The notes beneath the pieces were generated by a model that worked only from the letters and a program-made list of their open reading frames with translations, ran no database searches and was not told where the DNA came from. A stretch of 64,000 nt of DNA from Eunapius fragilis (taxonomy: Eukaryota; Porifera; Demospongiae; Spongillida; Spongillidae), in contig OY811987.1 in assembly GCA_963681505.1 (NCBI GenBank), forward strand, positions 5,719,014 through 5,783,013, written 5' to 3'. Below are positions 49,201 to 63,748 of the stretch, one piece after another. How positions within the stretch are numbered: position 1 is the first letter of the stretch; each line of letters begins with the position of its first letter. The position numbers and the translations under genes were made by a program.

Positions 49201-52200
49201 CGGTTTTGCAGCTGGTTCCCTTGTGGCCCAGGGACAGGTTCCAGCAGCTGGAGTGTATGCAGTTCCACTACAGGTGGTCCGCAGTGGATCGTACGGACAG
49301 GCAACAGTATCCTGGGTCGTAGCTATTTCAAATCCTAATAATGTTAATGCAACAATTGGAACAGTTGTCATTCAGGATGGTAAGGGAACAACAAAAGAAA
49401 ACTCACTTCTTTACTTGTTCATACATTTTCCCTCCTTCAATTATGCTCTTTTTCCTCTCCTTCCCCTCTCTCCATCATTCCCCTCCTTCCATCATTCCCC
49501 TCTCCTTCCATCATTCCTTTCTCCTCCCCTCTCCTCCATCGTTCCTTTCTCCTCCCCTCTCCTCTCCCTCCATTGTTCCTTTCTCCTTCCCTCCCTTCTT
49601 TATATCCAGGAGCCACCACAGCCAACTTCTCTGTCTTCATAACAGCAAACCGTGTCCCTGAGCTTGACCAGCAGTTCACAGTAACACTGACAGGTGTGGC
49701 TGAACCCAACCAACGTATCCTCATCACCCAGGTAACAGGAACACTCCCTCTGGCTGGTCATTACCCTCATTTGCTGGCTCCCCCCCCCATACCAAACGCA
49801 GAACCAAGCTGTGGTGACCATCCCAGCACATGACTACCCTGCTGGTGTGTTCTCTTTTAGCGCAGCCTCCTCTGGTCCCTTCTACATCACAAAGAGCCCC
49901 ACCACCCTCCTCCAGTTGGTGGTGCAGAGAATGGGCGGTGCTCTTACCTTCCAGCAAGTGGTGTACTCGGTGATCCCAGATGGAAGTGCACACTTCTCTG
50001 GCTACACGGGTGTCCTCGACTTTGGCATTGGTCAGCTGCTGAGGACCATCAACTTGGCTCCTATAGTGGACGGGGTACCGCAGACCAATGAGACCTACAG
50101 CGTGGTCCTTTACTTTCCCTACTCCACCACATTGGCTACTATCAGCTCACCTTATAATGTGTCTGTCACCATTCTGGCTACTGATGACTTCAGGGGTGTT
50201 GTCTACTTCCTGAATGCCTCCCTGTCCTTTGTCATAGGTAAGTGTGGGCGTTATGGGTTTTAGGTGGAGAGTGTGTGCACGTTCGTGCACCTGTGCGTGT
50301 TTTGTGCTGTTGCTTGTGTGTTGTGCTCAGCTTTTGCGCGTTGCCCGCACTTTTAAGCGCGCGAACCGACACGTGTCGCGGGCAATATACCAACACGTGA
50401 CAACTGTTCAATTTTTTTTTTTTCCCGCGCAGTTGAACCTCACGTCAATGCAAGCGGTTCCGTTGCTACGCTCACAGTCTACCGCGACAGAGGTACCTTC
50501 GGGACTATCACTGCGCTTTGGACCTGCACCACGGGCGGGGCAAATGATAGCATATCTCCAGTCAGCGGGGAGGTAGTGTTCACTGAGGGCCAGCGGCTGG
50601 CCAACTTCACTGTGTCCGCGCTTGACGATGGTGTAAGTGGTCGTGGTCCTGGCCGGTTGCACGAATGTTCGCACGTGGTGTGCACACACGCACAAGCACA
50701 CACACCACGTGCGAAATTAGTAGTACGTCATCAGTTACTGCCACGGTTGTTTTGACGTAGATACCTGAGCCCAACATAACATACTCCATCACGCTGGTGC
50801 AAGCCACAGGTGGAGCCAAGTTGGGCTACCAGAACCTTGTGGCAGGCGTCACCGTAGTGGCCAATGACGACCCCATCAGCTTTGCAGTGAGCACTGTCAT
50901 AGCTCCAGAAGGAACTAATGCCTCATTCATAGTGGTCCGAGGTGGAAGAAGCAAGGGTTTGTAGTTGTCATGACTACATACAATCATGTGACCTTCCCCC
51001 CCCTCCCCCTTTCCATTTAAGGTGTGGCCATTGCCAACTTTGTTGTCATTTACCAGACGGCATCCAGCAGTGATGTTATCGTCTATCCTGCCGGGGGTGT
51101 GGTCACATTTCAGGATGGACAGAACGTGTCTCTGATCACTGTGACAGTTGTGAGTGATGGGATTCCCGAGCTAGATGAGACACTGATTGTCAGACTTACG
51201 TCTTTATCAGGTAACCAGGTTGTGGGTGAGCTTTTTTTTTTGGGATCCAACTGCCCCACTTTTAACCCCTTGGTTTCTTTGCTTTCAGCTGGTGATGCAG
51301 TCCTGGTTCCTCCAACTAGTGCCACCCTTCTCATTCCTTACAATGATTACCCCAATGGACTCTTTCAATTTGCAGCCGATTCAAGAGCCTTGGTTGCCAA
51401 CGAAGGAGCATTTTTAACATTAAAGTAAGGTTGTATCCTTGGGTGGAGGGGGAGGGGGAGGGGGAGGGATAAGGAATTGGTTGGCAGGCTTAGAGTTATG
51501 TTTATTAACAAGGTTCCACACTTGATTGAAAGCTTTGGGGATAAGATTAAAAAACTGTTTGAATGGGACAGAGCACACCAAGAGCATGAAATTGTGATCT
51601 GTTTAGAGGTGTGTGTGGAGCCATTGATCATTTGGTATTAATATATTCACCCCCCCCCCCCTTCCCCCATGGTGGGGGGGGTGCACCTTGTAAGGGGCAT
51701 AAATATTACCTTACGTGAGGGGCTAGGTTTATGTTGTACCGTAAATTGTCACGTGTTGGTAAAAAAAAACTTGCATCCTTTCACTCCAGCATTGAGCGGC
51801 TCAAGGGAACGTTTGGAACAGTCCAGCTGCAGTGGTCTGTCGTGGGAAACCTAACAAGCCGCCTGTCACCCGTTGCAGGATTGGTGACCTTTGGACCAGG
51901 GGAGACCAACAAGCTAGTCCAGGTGCTTGCCGTGGCTGATGGAGTGCCTGCATTGGAGGAGACATTTGACCTGGAGCTCTCTATACTGCCTAACACTTCA
52001 TTTGGAGCCAACCTCGTTTCTGGTTTTGAAGTTGCCATGGTCACCATACCCGACAGTAACTACCCACATGGGGTGTTTACAATCCCGCCTCAGAACCACA
52101 CCCTCTTAATTGCACTGAATGTACCTACCAGCAACCCCGGTTTTGGCGTGCTGTCGATCCCTGTGGAGAGAACATATGGGCAGTTTGGAACAGTACAGGT

Positions 52201-55200
52201 TAGTTATATGTCAAGTGTTATGCAGAGAGTGTGTGAGAGAGGAGGGAGGGAGGGTGGGGCAAGGAGGGAGGGCGGGGCAGGGGAGGGAGGGTGGGCAAGG
52301 GGCAGGGAGGGTGGGCAAGGGGCAGGGAGGTTAACACGTACATCTTGGTACTGTCCCCAATTCTTTCCGAAAGGTCACATGGGAAATTTATGAGCAAGCT
52401 GTACTGCCGTCATTTGTGGATCTCTTACTTGTGGGTGTGGCCACCCCTTGGCCCCCTCAGAGCCAACCTAGGCCTTACACTGAAACAGAAGCTGTTAATT
52501 TCACTGGTTCAGTCAGCAGTATCATAGCTGTTCCTTCCAAGCACCACCCTATTATCTCCAACGGATTCACCATAAGGCAAGGTGTAACAAATGGGGGGAG
52601 ATCTATTTTGACCTTATTTCTTCTCTCCCTCTCTTCTTATCCATATTATCTCTATCTCCCTCTTCCCCTCTCCCTCTTTCCCTTTCCCTCTTCCCCTCTC
52701 CCTCTTCCCCTCTCCCCTCTTTCCCACTTGCACTCTCTCTTATCTCCCTCTCGTATCTATCCTCCTCCTCCCCCCCCTCCCATGATTCTGTTAGTTGCTG
52801 GGTCTACCCCTATGTCACTTCAAATGGAGCACTTGTTGCCAAGACAAACGGCTCAACTATCTTCTATGCTCTTAGTTTGGCAGTCAATGGGACCAGTTTT
52901 GTCATAAAGTTCAGATACCTTCCTTCAACTCAGGCTGTAAGTCAATAGCATAGATATACCCTCTGTATGGGCTGATAGGGTAAGCCCTGTGCATAGATAT
53001 ACCCTCTGTATGGGCCCTGTGCCTCTGTATGGGCCCTGTGCATAGATATACCCTCAGTAGGAAATGGTCTATAAAAATAAAAAGGGGAAGGGGGGGGGGG
53101 GGGGGAGGGGCATATGTGGGATCACTCTTAAACAGGCAGGCCATTCCCCTCAGACTGGCTATCAGAGTGTGCAGACCAGTGTACCCTCCTCCACCCTCGC
53201 TGGCGGGTGGCACTCACTTGCTGTGTCTGTTAGCGCCTCAGTGGCTACTGTCTACGTGGATGGTGGCGTGGTTACCACAAGGTAGGCTTGCTATTAAAAT
53301 ACCAACTTCTGGTCCATTTACTGCTGCTGTTGTTATGGAAACAGTGTGCTTCAGGCCCCTCCCACTGATGGTTTGGGCTTTCTAACGGTTGGTGGGCTTA
53401 CTACTGGAGGAGAGTTGTACACTGGTGCTATGCAGGATGTCAGAATTTATTCTTCCCCCCTCAACAGCAGGTCAGTGACACTCAACCTGTTTGTATCACC
53501 CTTGTACCCTCACATTTGAACCCTCACACCCTCACCTTCACATCCCTATCTATACACCCACATCACCCTAACCTTACACTTCATCCACATACCCTTACAC
53601 CCTCATCTCCTCACCTTACACCCTCACCTCACACCTCACCTCACCCTCACCTCACTCCCTCACCTCACACCCTCACCTTCACCCTCAATCTCCATACTTC
53701 TTTCTCTTCCACAGCCAAATATCCACAATACATAACTCCTCAGTTGGTCAGGACCTGCGACCCACCTCCGGCGTTATCACTTATCCTGATCTTTCCCAAG
53801 TCACGACTGGATACATCACCTTTGCTTCAGTCAACCGCTCTACTCCTCAGCCAAACAAGTACTTCTATGTTACCTTGACCTCTTCCAATGGTGGCTCTCA
53901 GATATCCTCGCAAGGGAACGTTGTGCAAATCATAGGTGTGTGTGCATACACGGGGTACCTGCTTGTGTGTGCATGTATTGTGTGCATGTGTGTACGTGTG
54001 TGTGCTTGTATTGTGTGCATGTGTGTACGTGTGTGTGCATGTATTGTGTGCATGTGTGTATGTGTATGTGCATGTATTGTGTGCATGTGTGTACGTGTGT
54101 GTGCATGTATTGTGTGCATGTGTGTACGTGTGTGTGCATGTATTGTGTGCATGTGTGTACGTGTGTGTGCATGTATTGTGTGCATGTGTGTACGTGTTGC
54201 GTACACGTGGTACCTGCTTATGTGTGCATGTGTGCATGTATTGTGTGCATGTGTGTACGTGTGTGTGTGTGCTTGTACATTGTGTGGGTGTGTATAATGT
54301 GGTTGAATTTAAATTACACATCAATATCAGGTCTTGTCAGTTACTTATATGTTATAAAAGGCTAATCTCAACAACGATTGTACTTTCTCTCCCCAAGTCA
54401 ATGTGTGTTGTCATATTTGTTTTTTTTTTCTTTCTCCCCACACACAGAACTCAAGGGCAACAGTGCCAATGGCATATTTGGGTTTGCGTCTACCCTCACC
54501 ACTAACATCTCTGAGCCTGGAAACCTCTCCCTGGTTGTGACAAGGCAGGGAGGTGCCTACGACACAGTCACCCTGACCTGGACAATCATCCCGGCCGTGA
54601 GGGGAGCGGCGGCCATTTATGACTTCGTGGCCAACACGAGCCAAGTGGTGTTCCCCCCTGGGGTCAGGCAGGCCAGTCTCATCATCAGCACCTTCCAAGA
54701 CGGCATCCCCTCGCTGGCACAGCTCTTCACGGTCGTGCTCACTTCTGTGGCGTCCAGCGACGGCTTGATCAGCACCACCCCGACCAGCGGAGCTAGCATC
54801 AACAGCCAGCTTAGCCAGTTGAACTTCACCGTCCTGGAGAACGACTACCCTTATGGACTGCTCCAGTTCAACACCACGGTCCTCCCTCCTCCCGGGACCC
54901 TCATCCCCGCTGCCTCCTCCCCATCCATCCTCTACGTGGACAAGTCCAACCGGACGGCCTTGGTGGTCTATGTGACCAGGGCCTTGGGTGCTGTGGGTAC
55001 CATCTCTGTGGACTATCGTACGCAAGATGGGACAGCCAGCAGCATTTCAACTGCTCCAGACTATGTCACCACGGGTGGTACCCTGACCTTCTCACCCACT
55101 GACCAAGTCAAGGCATTTCCTGTCATTATACTTGATAACCAGCTACCTGAACTTTGGAAGAGGTTTTATGTCGTGTTGGCCAACCCAAGAGGAGGTAAGG

Positions 55201-58200
55201 GAGGGAGTGCTGAGGGGTAAGGGAGGGAGTGCTGAGGGGTAAGGGAGGGAGTGCTGAGGGGTAAGGGAGGGAGTGCTGAGGGGTAAGGGAGGGAGTGCTG
55301 AGGGGTAAGGGAGGGAGTGGTGAGAAGATGTAGAGGGTGTGGTGAGTGAGGGTGGAAGGATGTAGTGGGTGTGGCAAGTGAGGGTGGGAGGATGTAGTGA
55401 GTGTGTTAAGTGAGGGTGGGAGGATGTAGTGGGTGTGGCAAGATGTAGTGGGTGTGGCAAGGAAGGCAAGAGGATTTTTTTAAAGAAGTCTGGTAGGCAT
55501 GGTTGGGGGTAAAAAGAATTGAGGCATGAGGGATAGTGTACCAAGTGATTAGTACCGTGGTTGCATTTGAACAATTAGACGTTGAATAATTATAATTATA
55601 ATTGATCCTTTTTGTACCCTTTGTAGACCAAGGGGTTCCTGGCCTTGGTAGTCCATTGACCATCACTATACGACCAAGCCATGATGCTGCTGGAGTATTT
55701 GCATTTTCTGCCTCATCTTCTCTTGTTGTGGTTGTGGAGGGTTCGTCCGCGACCGTTACCGTGGTGAGGGGAGGAGGGTCTCAGGGGAATGCATCTGTCA
55801 GCTGGTTCGTAGTGGAACAGACCTTGGACCTCACCCCCACTGGGGGCGTGGTCACCTTCACTGCTGGGCAGACCACTGCACAGTTTGTAATCAGTGCACC
55901 GGACGACATGGTGAGTGGTGTGCTTCATTAAGAGATACTTGCTGCATTGAACTATGTCTATTGAGTATCTTCTTTTTCTCTTCTTTTTGTAAATGAAAGA
56001 CCCCAGAGTTCCAGGAGGTGTTCCATGTGATGCTGGCTAACCCCACTGATGGTAGCAGGCTGAACAGCTCTGGTCTCCTGTTGGCAAACATCTCCATCCC
56101 TGCCAATCATTACCCATGTGGGCTGTTTGTATTTGACACCTCCTACCGTTCCCTTGTGGTTGATTATCGAGTAGGAAGTGTTGAGTTGGCTGTGAGCAGG
56201 GAGTTTGGCACAGAGGGTGATGTGGGTGTGGTCTATGCCACCGTCAACAGTAGCAGTCCATCTGTCACTTCTCTCATGCCTGTAGAGAAGTATGTCATCA
56301 GTGTTATGTCACAGTTGGACATGTTCCTGATCTCCTCCCCATTTTCTCCCCATCTCCTCCCCATGCCAATTCTTCCTCCTCTCCCTCCAATCCTTCCTCC
56401 CCTCCCAACCCTTTCTCCTCCCCCTCCCAATCCTTCCTCCTCCCCCTCCCAACCCTTCCTCCCCTCCCAATCCTTCCTCCCCTCCCAATCCTTCCTCCCC
56501 TCCCAACCCTTCCTCCTCCCCCCTTCCTCCCCTCCCAACCCTTCCTCCATGCAGCATTGCAGTCACTGGTGTGGACTATGTTCCCACCACAGGAACCTTG
56601 CAGTTTGCTCGGGGAGAGACCATCAAGACTTTCAACATCACCATCTTGGCAAACACCATACCAGCACTGGACAGATACATATTTATAAACTTGACATCAG
56701 CGTTCCTAGTGGGTGGAGCACCTGCTGACCCATTGGGTACATCCAGGGGAGGGGGCGGGGAATAGACGTGGGCATTTAAAAAAGTTAACCATTTCATCCT
56801 GCACACTTTCATACAGCTGCCCCCAGTGTGTCTTCCAATGAGAGTGTGGCTTCCGTGGTGATCGCTGAACACAACAACGCTCGAGGCATCATTGAGTTTG
56901 ACTCCTCTGTTGTGGTTGCCATGGAGCCATCATCCTACTTCCTCTTACTACGGAGGAAAGCAGGCGCATATGGGATGGTAAGGCCCCCCCCCCCCCCAGT
57001 GTGCCCACATGTGGTACCCCCAGTATGCCTATGTGGGTCTCCCATCCTGTTCATTGACACATACATCAAAGCTTACCACAACCTCTGTGACCCTCCTCCC
57101 CATGCACCCTCTGTGACCCTCCTCCCTACTGTGGCCCTTCTCCCACTGTGACCCTCCTCTTCATGCAACCCTCTGTGACCCTCCTCCCCATGCACCCTCT
57201 GTGACCCTCCTCCCCATGCACCCTCTGTGACCCTCTTCCCCATGCACCCACTGTGACCCTCCTCCCCATGCACCCTCTGTGACCCTCCTCCCCATGCACC
57301 CTCTGTGACCCTCTTCCCCATGCACCCACTGTGACCCTCCTCCCCATGCACCCTCCGTGACCCTCCTCTTCATGCACCCTCTGTGACCCTCCTCCCCATG
57401 CACCCTCTGTGACCCTCCTCCCCATGCAGGTGACTGTCTCATGGAGCACCACTCCTGGGTCAGCTACTGCAGTGAGCGACTACTACCCAACGTCCGGTTC
57501 CGTCACATTCCAACAGGGGGATGTTTTGGTGCCTGCCAGCCTTGCCATTCTTGATGACAACATACCTGAGTTCAATGAAAGCTTCACAGTTGTGCTGACC
57601 TCTGCCAGTGGTGGAGCCGTGCTTGGTGATGTACTAAGCACCACTGTCATCATACTGGCCAATGACGATCCCAACGGAGCACTTGGTAAGTCGCCACAGG
57701 AAATGGCTTCCCTATGTTGTCAAGGGGAAGCATGATGGCCGACCTTATACCTCCTTCTCATCCCTCCCTGGACCTTGTACCTGCCTCATCTTTGTCCCAC
57801 CCTTTTCCACCTCCCCTCCCCCCTCCTCCCCTCCCCCTCCTCCCCTCCCCCTCCTCCCTCCCCCTCCTCCCTCCCCCTCCTCCCTCCCCCCCCCTCTCCA
57901 CTCCTTGGCTTGCTTCCTCCGCCATTTTTCACTGCCTCACACTGCCTCCATATATGCAGAGTTTGACCTAGCCAGTCGCTCCATGCTGGTGAGCAAATCA
58001 CCTGGTGGAACAATGACGCCTATTGTGATGACCGTTCAGCGTCTGGGAGGCACTTATGGCGTCATAGGTGTTGATTGGTTCCTTGATGCAGCCAATGGTA
58101 AGTGGTGTGTAGCATGTCCCTGTCTCTCAAATCACTCCCTTTTACTTGTCACATTCTGTCTCCCCCTGCTCCCCTCTTGTTTTCTCCTAATGTGTCCAGG

Positions 58201-61200
58201 GTCCCATAGTGCCAATATCCAGCCGCGATTGGGAAACCTTGTGTTCATATCGAGCATCTCTGTGCAGACCATCACTCTCTGGTTGCAACCCAATGACATT
58301 CCCTCGGTCACAGAGGTAATATAGTCATGTGACCCAAACTGCCATGTGACATGCTGCATTCGTAATGTGCAGGAGTTTGACTTGGTACTTCTCAATCCGG
58401 TTGGGGGAGCTCGTGTTACCGCAAATGGAGTGGCAAAGATCTTCATCCTAGCCCACGATAACCCCTATGGTACAGTGTCCCTGCTCAATGGAAGGACGGT
58501 CCTCACTGAGGGAGCCAATGACACGCTGGGAATGATTCCAATTATTAGGAGGTATGCTGGAGGGTGCCCAGGCCATTACCTGGGTACCCAGATCATCCCA
58601 GTGTACGGGATAGCCACCCTGAAATCTTTGTCACACCTTCTCTCCGTTTGCCTTTTTTTTTCCACTGTCCCTTCACTTGCTCTTATCACCTTCACATCAC
58701 ACCCTCTCTCATCACTCTTAATCACCTCATCCATCTTCCCTCCCTCCTGTCTTCCCCTCACCTCACCAGTGGTGGAACCTTTGAAGACTTGATTGTGACC
58801 TACAGCCTTCAGCAGCTTGACCTAACCACGCTGGCCACATCAGATGGCACACCTCTGCTGGCTTACTTCCTTGCCCCCGTCCCCAACATGACTCTCTTCC
58901 AGTCACTTCTACGTTCTGTGAACACCACTGTGTTGAACCAGTGTGCGTCTGCCTGCCTCTCTGACGAAACATGCTTGTCCTTCTCCCAGCTGCCCTCTGG
59001 CTGCCAGCTGTACATCACCACGGCAGCAGCCAGTAGTCCCAGTACAGTGGCAGGTGCAAGCTACTATGAAAAGAACCAGACCAAGGTACAACAGTTCCTG
59101 GATGTTCTTATACAGCCTTTTGCCTAAAACACCCCTAGGGGTCACACCATAGGACTAGGGACCTTACAGGGGTGATACCACCTAGCTACCCCCCCCCCCC
59201 GCACACCCTCACGTAACCCCCACTATCACCCTAATGCCTACCCTCTCCTCCCCACACAGGTCCGCCCTCTTCTACTGTCTATTGCCAGGTCCCCTAATGA
59301 CTTCATTGCTGTCACGGGGACCGTAATATTCCCCGCTGGGGCCAATGCTACGAGCATCCCCGTGCTGGTCGTCGCAAACCACGTCCCAGAACTTGATGAG
59401 TCGTTCACCGTCACCCTCTTGGGGGTACAGCTGCGTTGGCCTTCCACGGACCCTGCAAACCTATCCCCATCTTTGGGGGCGGTCACTGTTGCCACGGGGA
59501 CCATACTCGCCCATGATGATCCCTATGGCAGGTTCTATTTGGTGGGGAGCAACGGGGATCACACCATCTCTGTGCCCAAGATCACGAACCTTGCAGTTGT
59601 GCTGACGGTTCAGCGCCAAAGGGGGACCATTGGCAATGTGGCTGTTGGGTGGGTCGTGTACAATGGAACAGCACAGCAGGGAAAGGATTTCATAGGTACG
59701 AGAGAGGTCAAAACCCAGAGCATGGCTCCTTTGTTATGATATACTCCTCACCTCACCTTGCACACACTCCTCCCCTCTACACACTCCTCACTTTACACCC
59801 TCCTTCCCTCTTCCCACCCTTTCCCCTCCTCCCCTTTCCCTCCTCCTCCTCTTTCCCCTCCTCCTCTTTCCCTCCTCCTCCCCTTTCCCTCCTTCCTCCC
59901 CTTTCCCCTCCTCCCCTTTACACACTCTTCCTCCCCTTTACACACACTCCCTCCCTTTACACACTTTCCCTCTCCCTACAGCCACTGGGGCTGTCCTTTC
60001 ATTTCCTGATGGAGTGACGTCGAACAGCTTTGTCATATCCATCCTTAACGACGGCACTCCCACACGAAATAGGAATGTCCTTGTGGCACTGGTCAACCCA
60101 ACAGGGGGATCTGTGATTGCTCCCGAGGGTGGAGGCTTGACTGACGTTGTGATACTGGCCAGCAACCGTGCAGCTGGCATAGTTGGCTTCTCTCCCATGT
60201 CGCGATCAGCTGTGGTGGGAACAGGGAGCAACATCACCCTTGTCGTTCAAAGACAGTGGAGTGCCCTCGGTGTGGTCCAAGTCAGTTGGACCATAACGGG
60301 AGGTGGGAATGATACAGGACAGTTCACAGCTGTCTCGGGCACTGCCCTCTTTGCAGAGGTAAAGATATGCCATTTCTGCATAAGGTCACACCCCTTTGAG
60401 TTAGGTCACACCTCTTTATTTAAGTCACACCTCCTTTATTTAAAGTTACACCCTCTACATTTAAGCTTCTCTCCAGTTTCCGTCCCATTAACAGAGGTTC
60501 CCCCTCCCTTCTCGTATTAATAAGGTTCCACCCTTCGCTAATGTTGTCTCAAGTATGTTCATATCTTCCCCTCCCACACACGCTCACACATGCACACATA
60601 AAAGGGAGCCAACACGACTACTATTGTCTTTGGCGTTGTCAATGACAGCATCCCTAGGTTGACCACACCCTACATGGTCCAACTCACCTCTGTCCTGACC
60701 CTCAGTCCCGATATTGCCACCCCGGAAGCCGTAGCACAGCTGGACCAGTCCTCCATCTTTGCCACTATCACCGTCAACGCCAGCAATTACCCCCACGGTG
60801 TGGTGGAGTTCCAGCAGCAGTTTGTGACCAGCGAGCAGCTCACTCCGGTGCAGCTGACCCTGGTGAGGGAGTACGGGACATTCGGTAAGCTGACCACACC
60901 CACACACCCTAAAAGCCCGGCCATGCACGTGTCGACTGCCGGGCAACTCTGTCACCTGCAGTAGTTTTACAGAACCTTTGCCCGTATTCTTTTTGAGTGG
61001 CAGAAGCACATAAGTTGTCCGGACGTGTTTGCCTGGATTTAGTGCCTGGTTTTTTTTCTTTTTCTTTTTTGAGAACCTGTGTGATGTCATCTTGTTACCC
61101 TCTGTGATGTCATCTTGTTACCCTCTCTCTAGGCGCCATTGATGTTACTTACCGGGCTGGTGTGGGAACACTGAGGCCATCATCTCTCCCCAACGACACA

Positions 61201-63714
61201 TCCCTGGCAATATTGGGCGTCAACTTCCTGGATACCATCCTGACGGTCAGGTTTCTGGATGGTCAGGAGTCTGTCACCATTGCTGCCCCCATCGTTGCTG
61301 TAAGGTTTACAGCATGCACAATGTGTCTAGTATAAAGACAAAGTACATGTAGTAATATAGAACTACCAATTTAATATATGCCCTCCATGGCCACCTGTCA
61401 TAACATGCCCTCCATGGGCACCTGTCCTAACATGCCCTCCATGGGCACCTGTCATAACATGCCACCTGTCATAACATGCCACCTGTCATAACATGCCCTC
61501 CATGGGCACCTGTCCTAACATGCCCTCCATGGGCACCTGTCATAACATGCCACCTGTCATAACATGCCACCTGTCATAACATGCCCTCCATGGGCACCTG
61601 TCATAACATGCCACCTATCATAACATGCCCTCCATGGGCACCTGTCATAACATGCCACCTGTCCTAACATGCCCTCTGTCATAACATGCCCTCCATGGGC
61701 ACCTGTCATAACATGCCACCTGTCATAACATGCCCTCCATGGCCACCTGTCATAACATGCCACCTGTCATAACATGCCCTCCATGGGCACCTGTCCTAAC
61801 ATGCCCTCCATGGGCACCTGTCATAACATGCCACCTGTCATAACATGCCCTCCATGGCCACCTGTCATAACATGCCACCTGTCCTAACATGCCCTCCATG
61901 GGCACCTGTCATAACATGCCACCTGTCATAACATGCCCTCCATGGCCACCTGTCATAACATGCCACCTGTCATAACATGCCACCTGTCCTAACATGCCCT
62001 CCATGGGCACCTGTCATAACATGCCCTCCATGGGCACCTGTCATAACATGCCCTCCATGGGCACCTGTCATAACATGCCACCTGTCATAACATGCCCTCC
62101 ATGGCCACCTGTCATAACATGCCACCTGTCATAACATGCCACCTGTCCTAACATGCCCTCCATGGGCACCTGTCATAACATGCCACCTGTCCTAACATGC
62201 CCTCCATGGGCACCTGTCATAACATGCCCTCCATGGGCACCTGTCATAACATGCCCTCCATGGGCACCTGTCATAACATGCCCTCCATGGGCACCTGTCA
62301 TAACATGCCCTCCATGGGCACCTGTCATAACAAAAATGTTGAACCATAAATTATACTCCATTCCCTGTAGTCCTAGTTAATATACTGTCCATTGCAGTGC
62401 CCAGGCCTTTCACTGTAGTGTAGTTCATAGTTTGGTTAAAGTAAGTTATTGTAGTATTATGTAGTTATTAAGTAAGTTATTTGTTATTGTAGTATTATGT
62501 AGTTATAAAGCTATTTTGATTTCAACATGTCACTAATGCTTTCACTTTCAGAATAACATTCCTGAGCTGAACAAAGTGTTCTTAGTCACATTGCTATCTG
62601 TGAATCTTGTAAACACTTCTGATGTCATAGCACCGCCCATTCTTGGAGGACTCAACACTGTTGAGGTCACAATACTCCCTCACAACAACCCGCAAGGGAT
62701 ACTGACCTTTGGAGAGGCAAAGTTAGGGTTTACATGAATGCATGGTCCATCCTCTCACCCTTTCTTCTCTCTGTTCCTCAGTTTGTACGTCAATGTCACC
62801 CAACCCGTGCTAAAAGTGCCAGTGTTCAGAACGGCTGGCACATTTGGAACTATTTCAGTAATTTATTACATCATCTCTCAAAATGCTATAAATGGAACTG
62901 ATTATGTCATAGCAAACTATCTTGATGTAAGTGACCTTTTATTATTATGCTACTCTTATTCAGGTTCACACTGTCACGATAGAACGGTTCCAGAACCATA
63001 GTTTAATGGAACCGTTCTGTCGCTTAGTGTGAACCGGGTGTCTGTTGGCAAATACACGTGCCATCAACAGCTGTTCTTCCCTTCAGTCTCTAGTCTTTGC
63101 ACCTGGCCAGTCTGTCAACTACATAGGGGTCTCAATCATCTCCAATACCATCCCATCGCTGGACAAGACCTTCTGTATCACCCTGTACCAGCCTCAGGGA
63201 GGAGCCATTTTGGGGAACGACACCACAAGTAAGTGCAAGACCCCAAGCTTCATATTGGGTTACCTTTCCAATGCACCCCCTCCTCCCCTTTCCTTTCCAA
63301 TGCACCCATCTCTTCCCCCTCCCTGCTATGTAATAGCTTGTGTCACCCTTCTGGCTCATGATGATCCCTATGGGGTATTCAGCATTAGCAGCAACACAAT
63401 CGATCTGGTCGTTGATGCAGCCAGTCTGGTTCCAAACGCTAACAGTAAGTTTGCAGCAAAAATAAAGATGCGTGTGCAGATTTTATTTGACGCACACCAA
63501 TGCTGTGAACACCAACAGTTGCCACTGTTGTGGTGGTGAGGGGAGGAGGATCGTTGGGTGCAGTCACCGTGCAGTTCCAGATCCAGCCCTCGCCAAACAC
63601 AGGTACCCTAGGTGTTATGAATACAGTTATGAATTGCAGACGTTTATTAATGAAAGATATACATTTTTACCTTGTATGTATGTGTATGTATGTGTGTGTA
63701 TATGTGTGTATATG

Positions 63715-63748
<34 letters not shown>

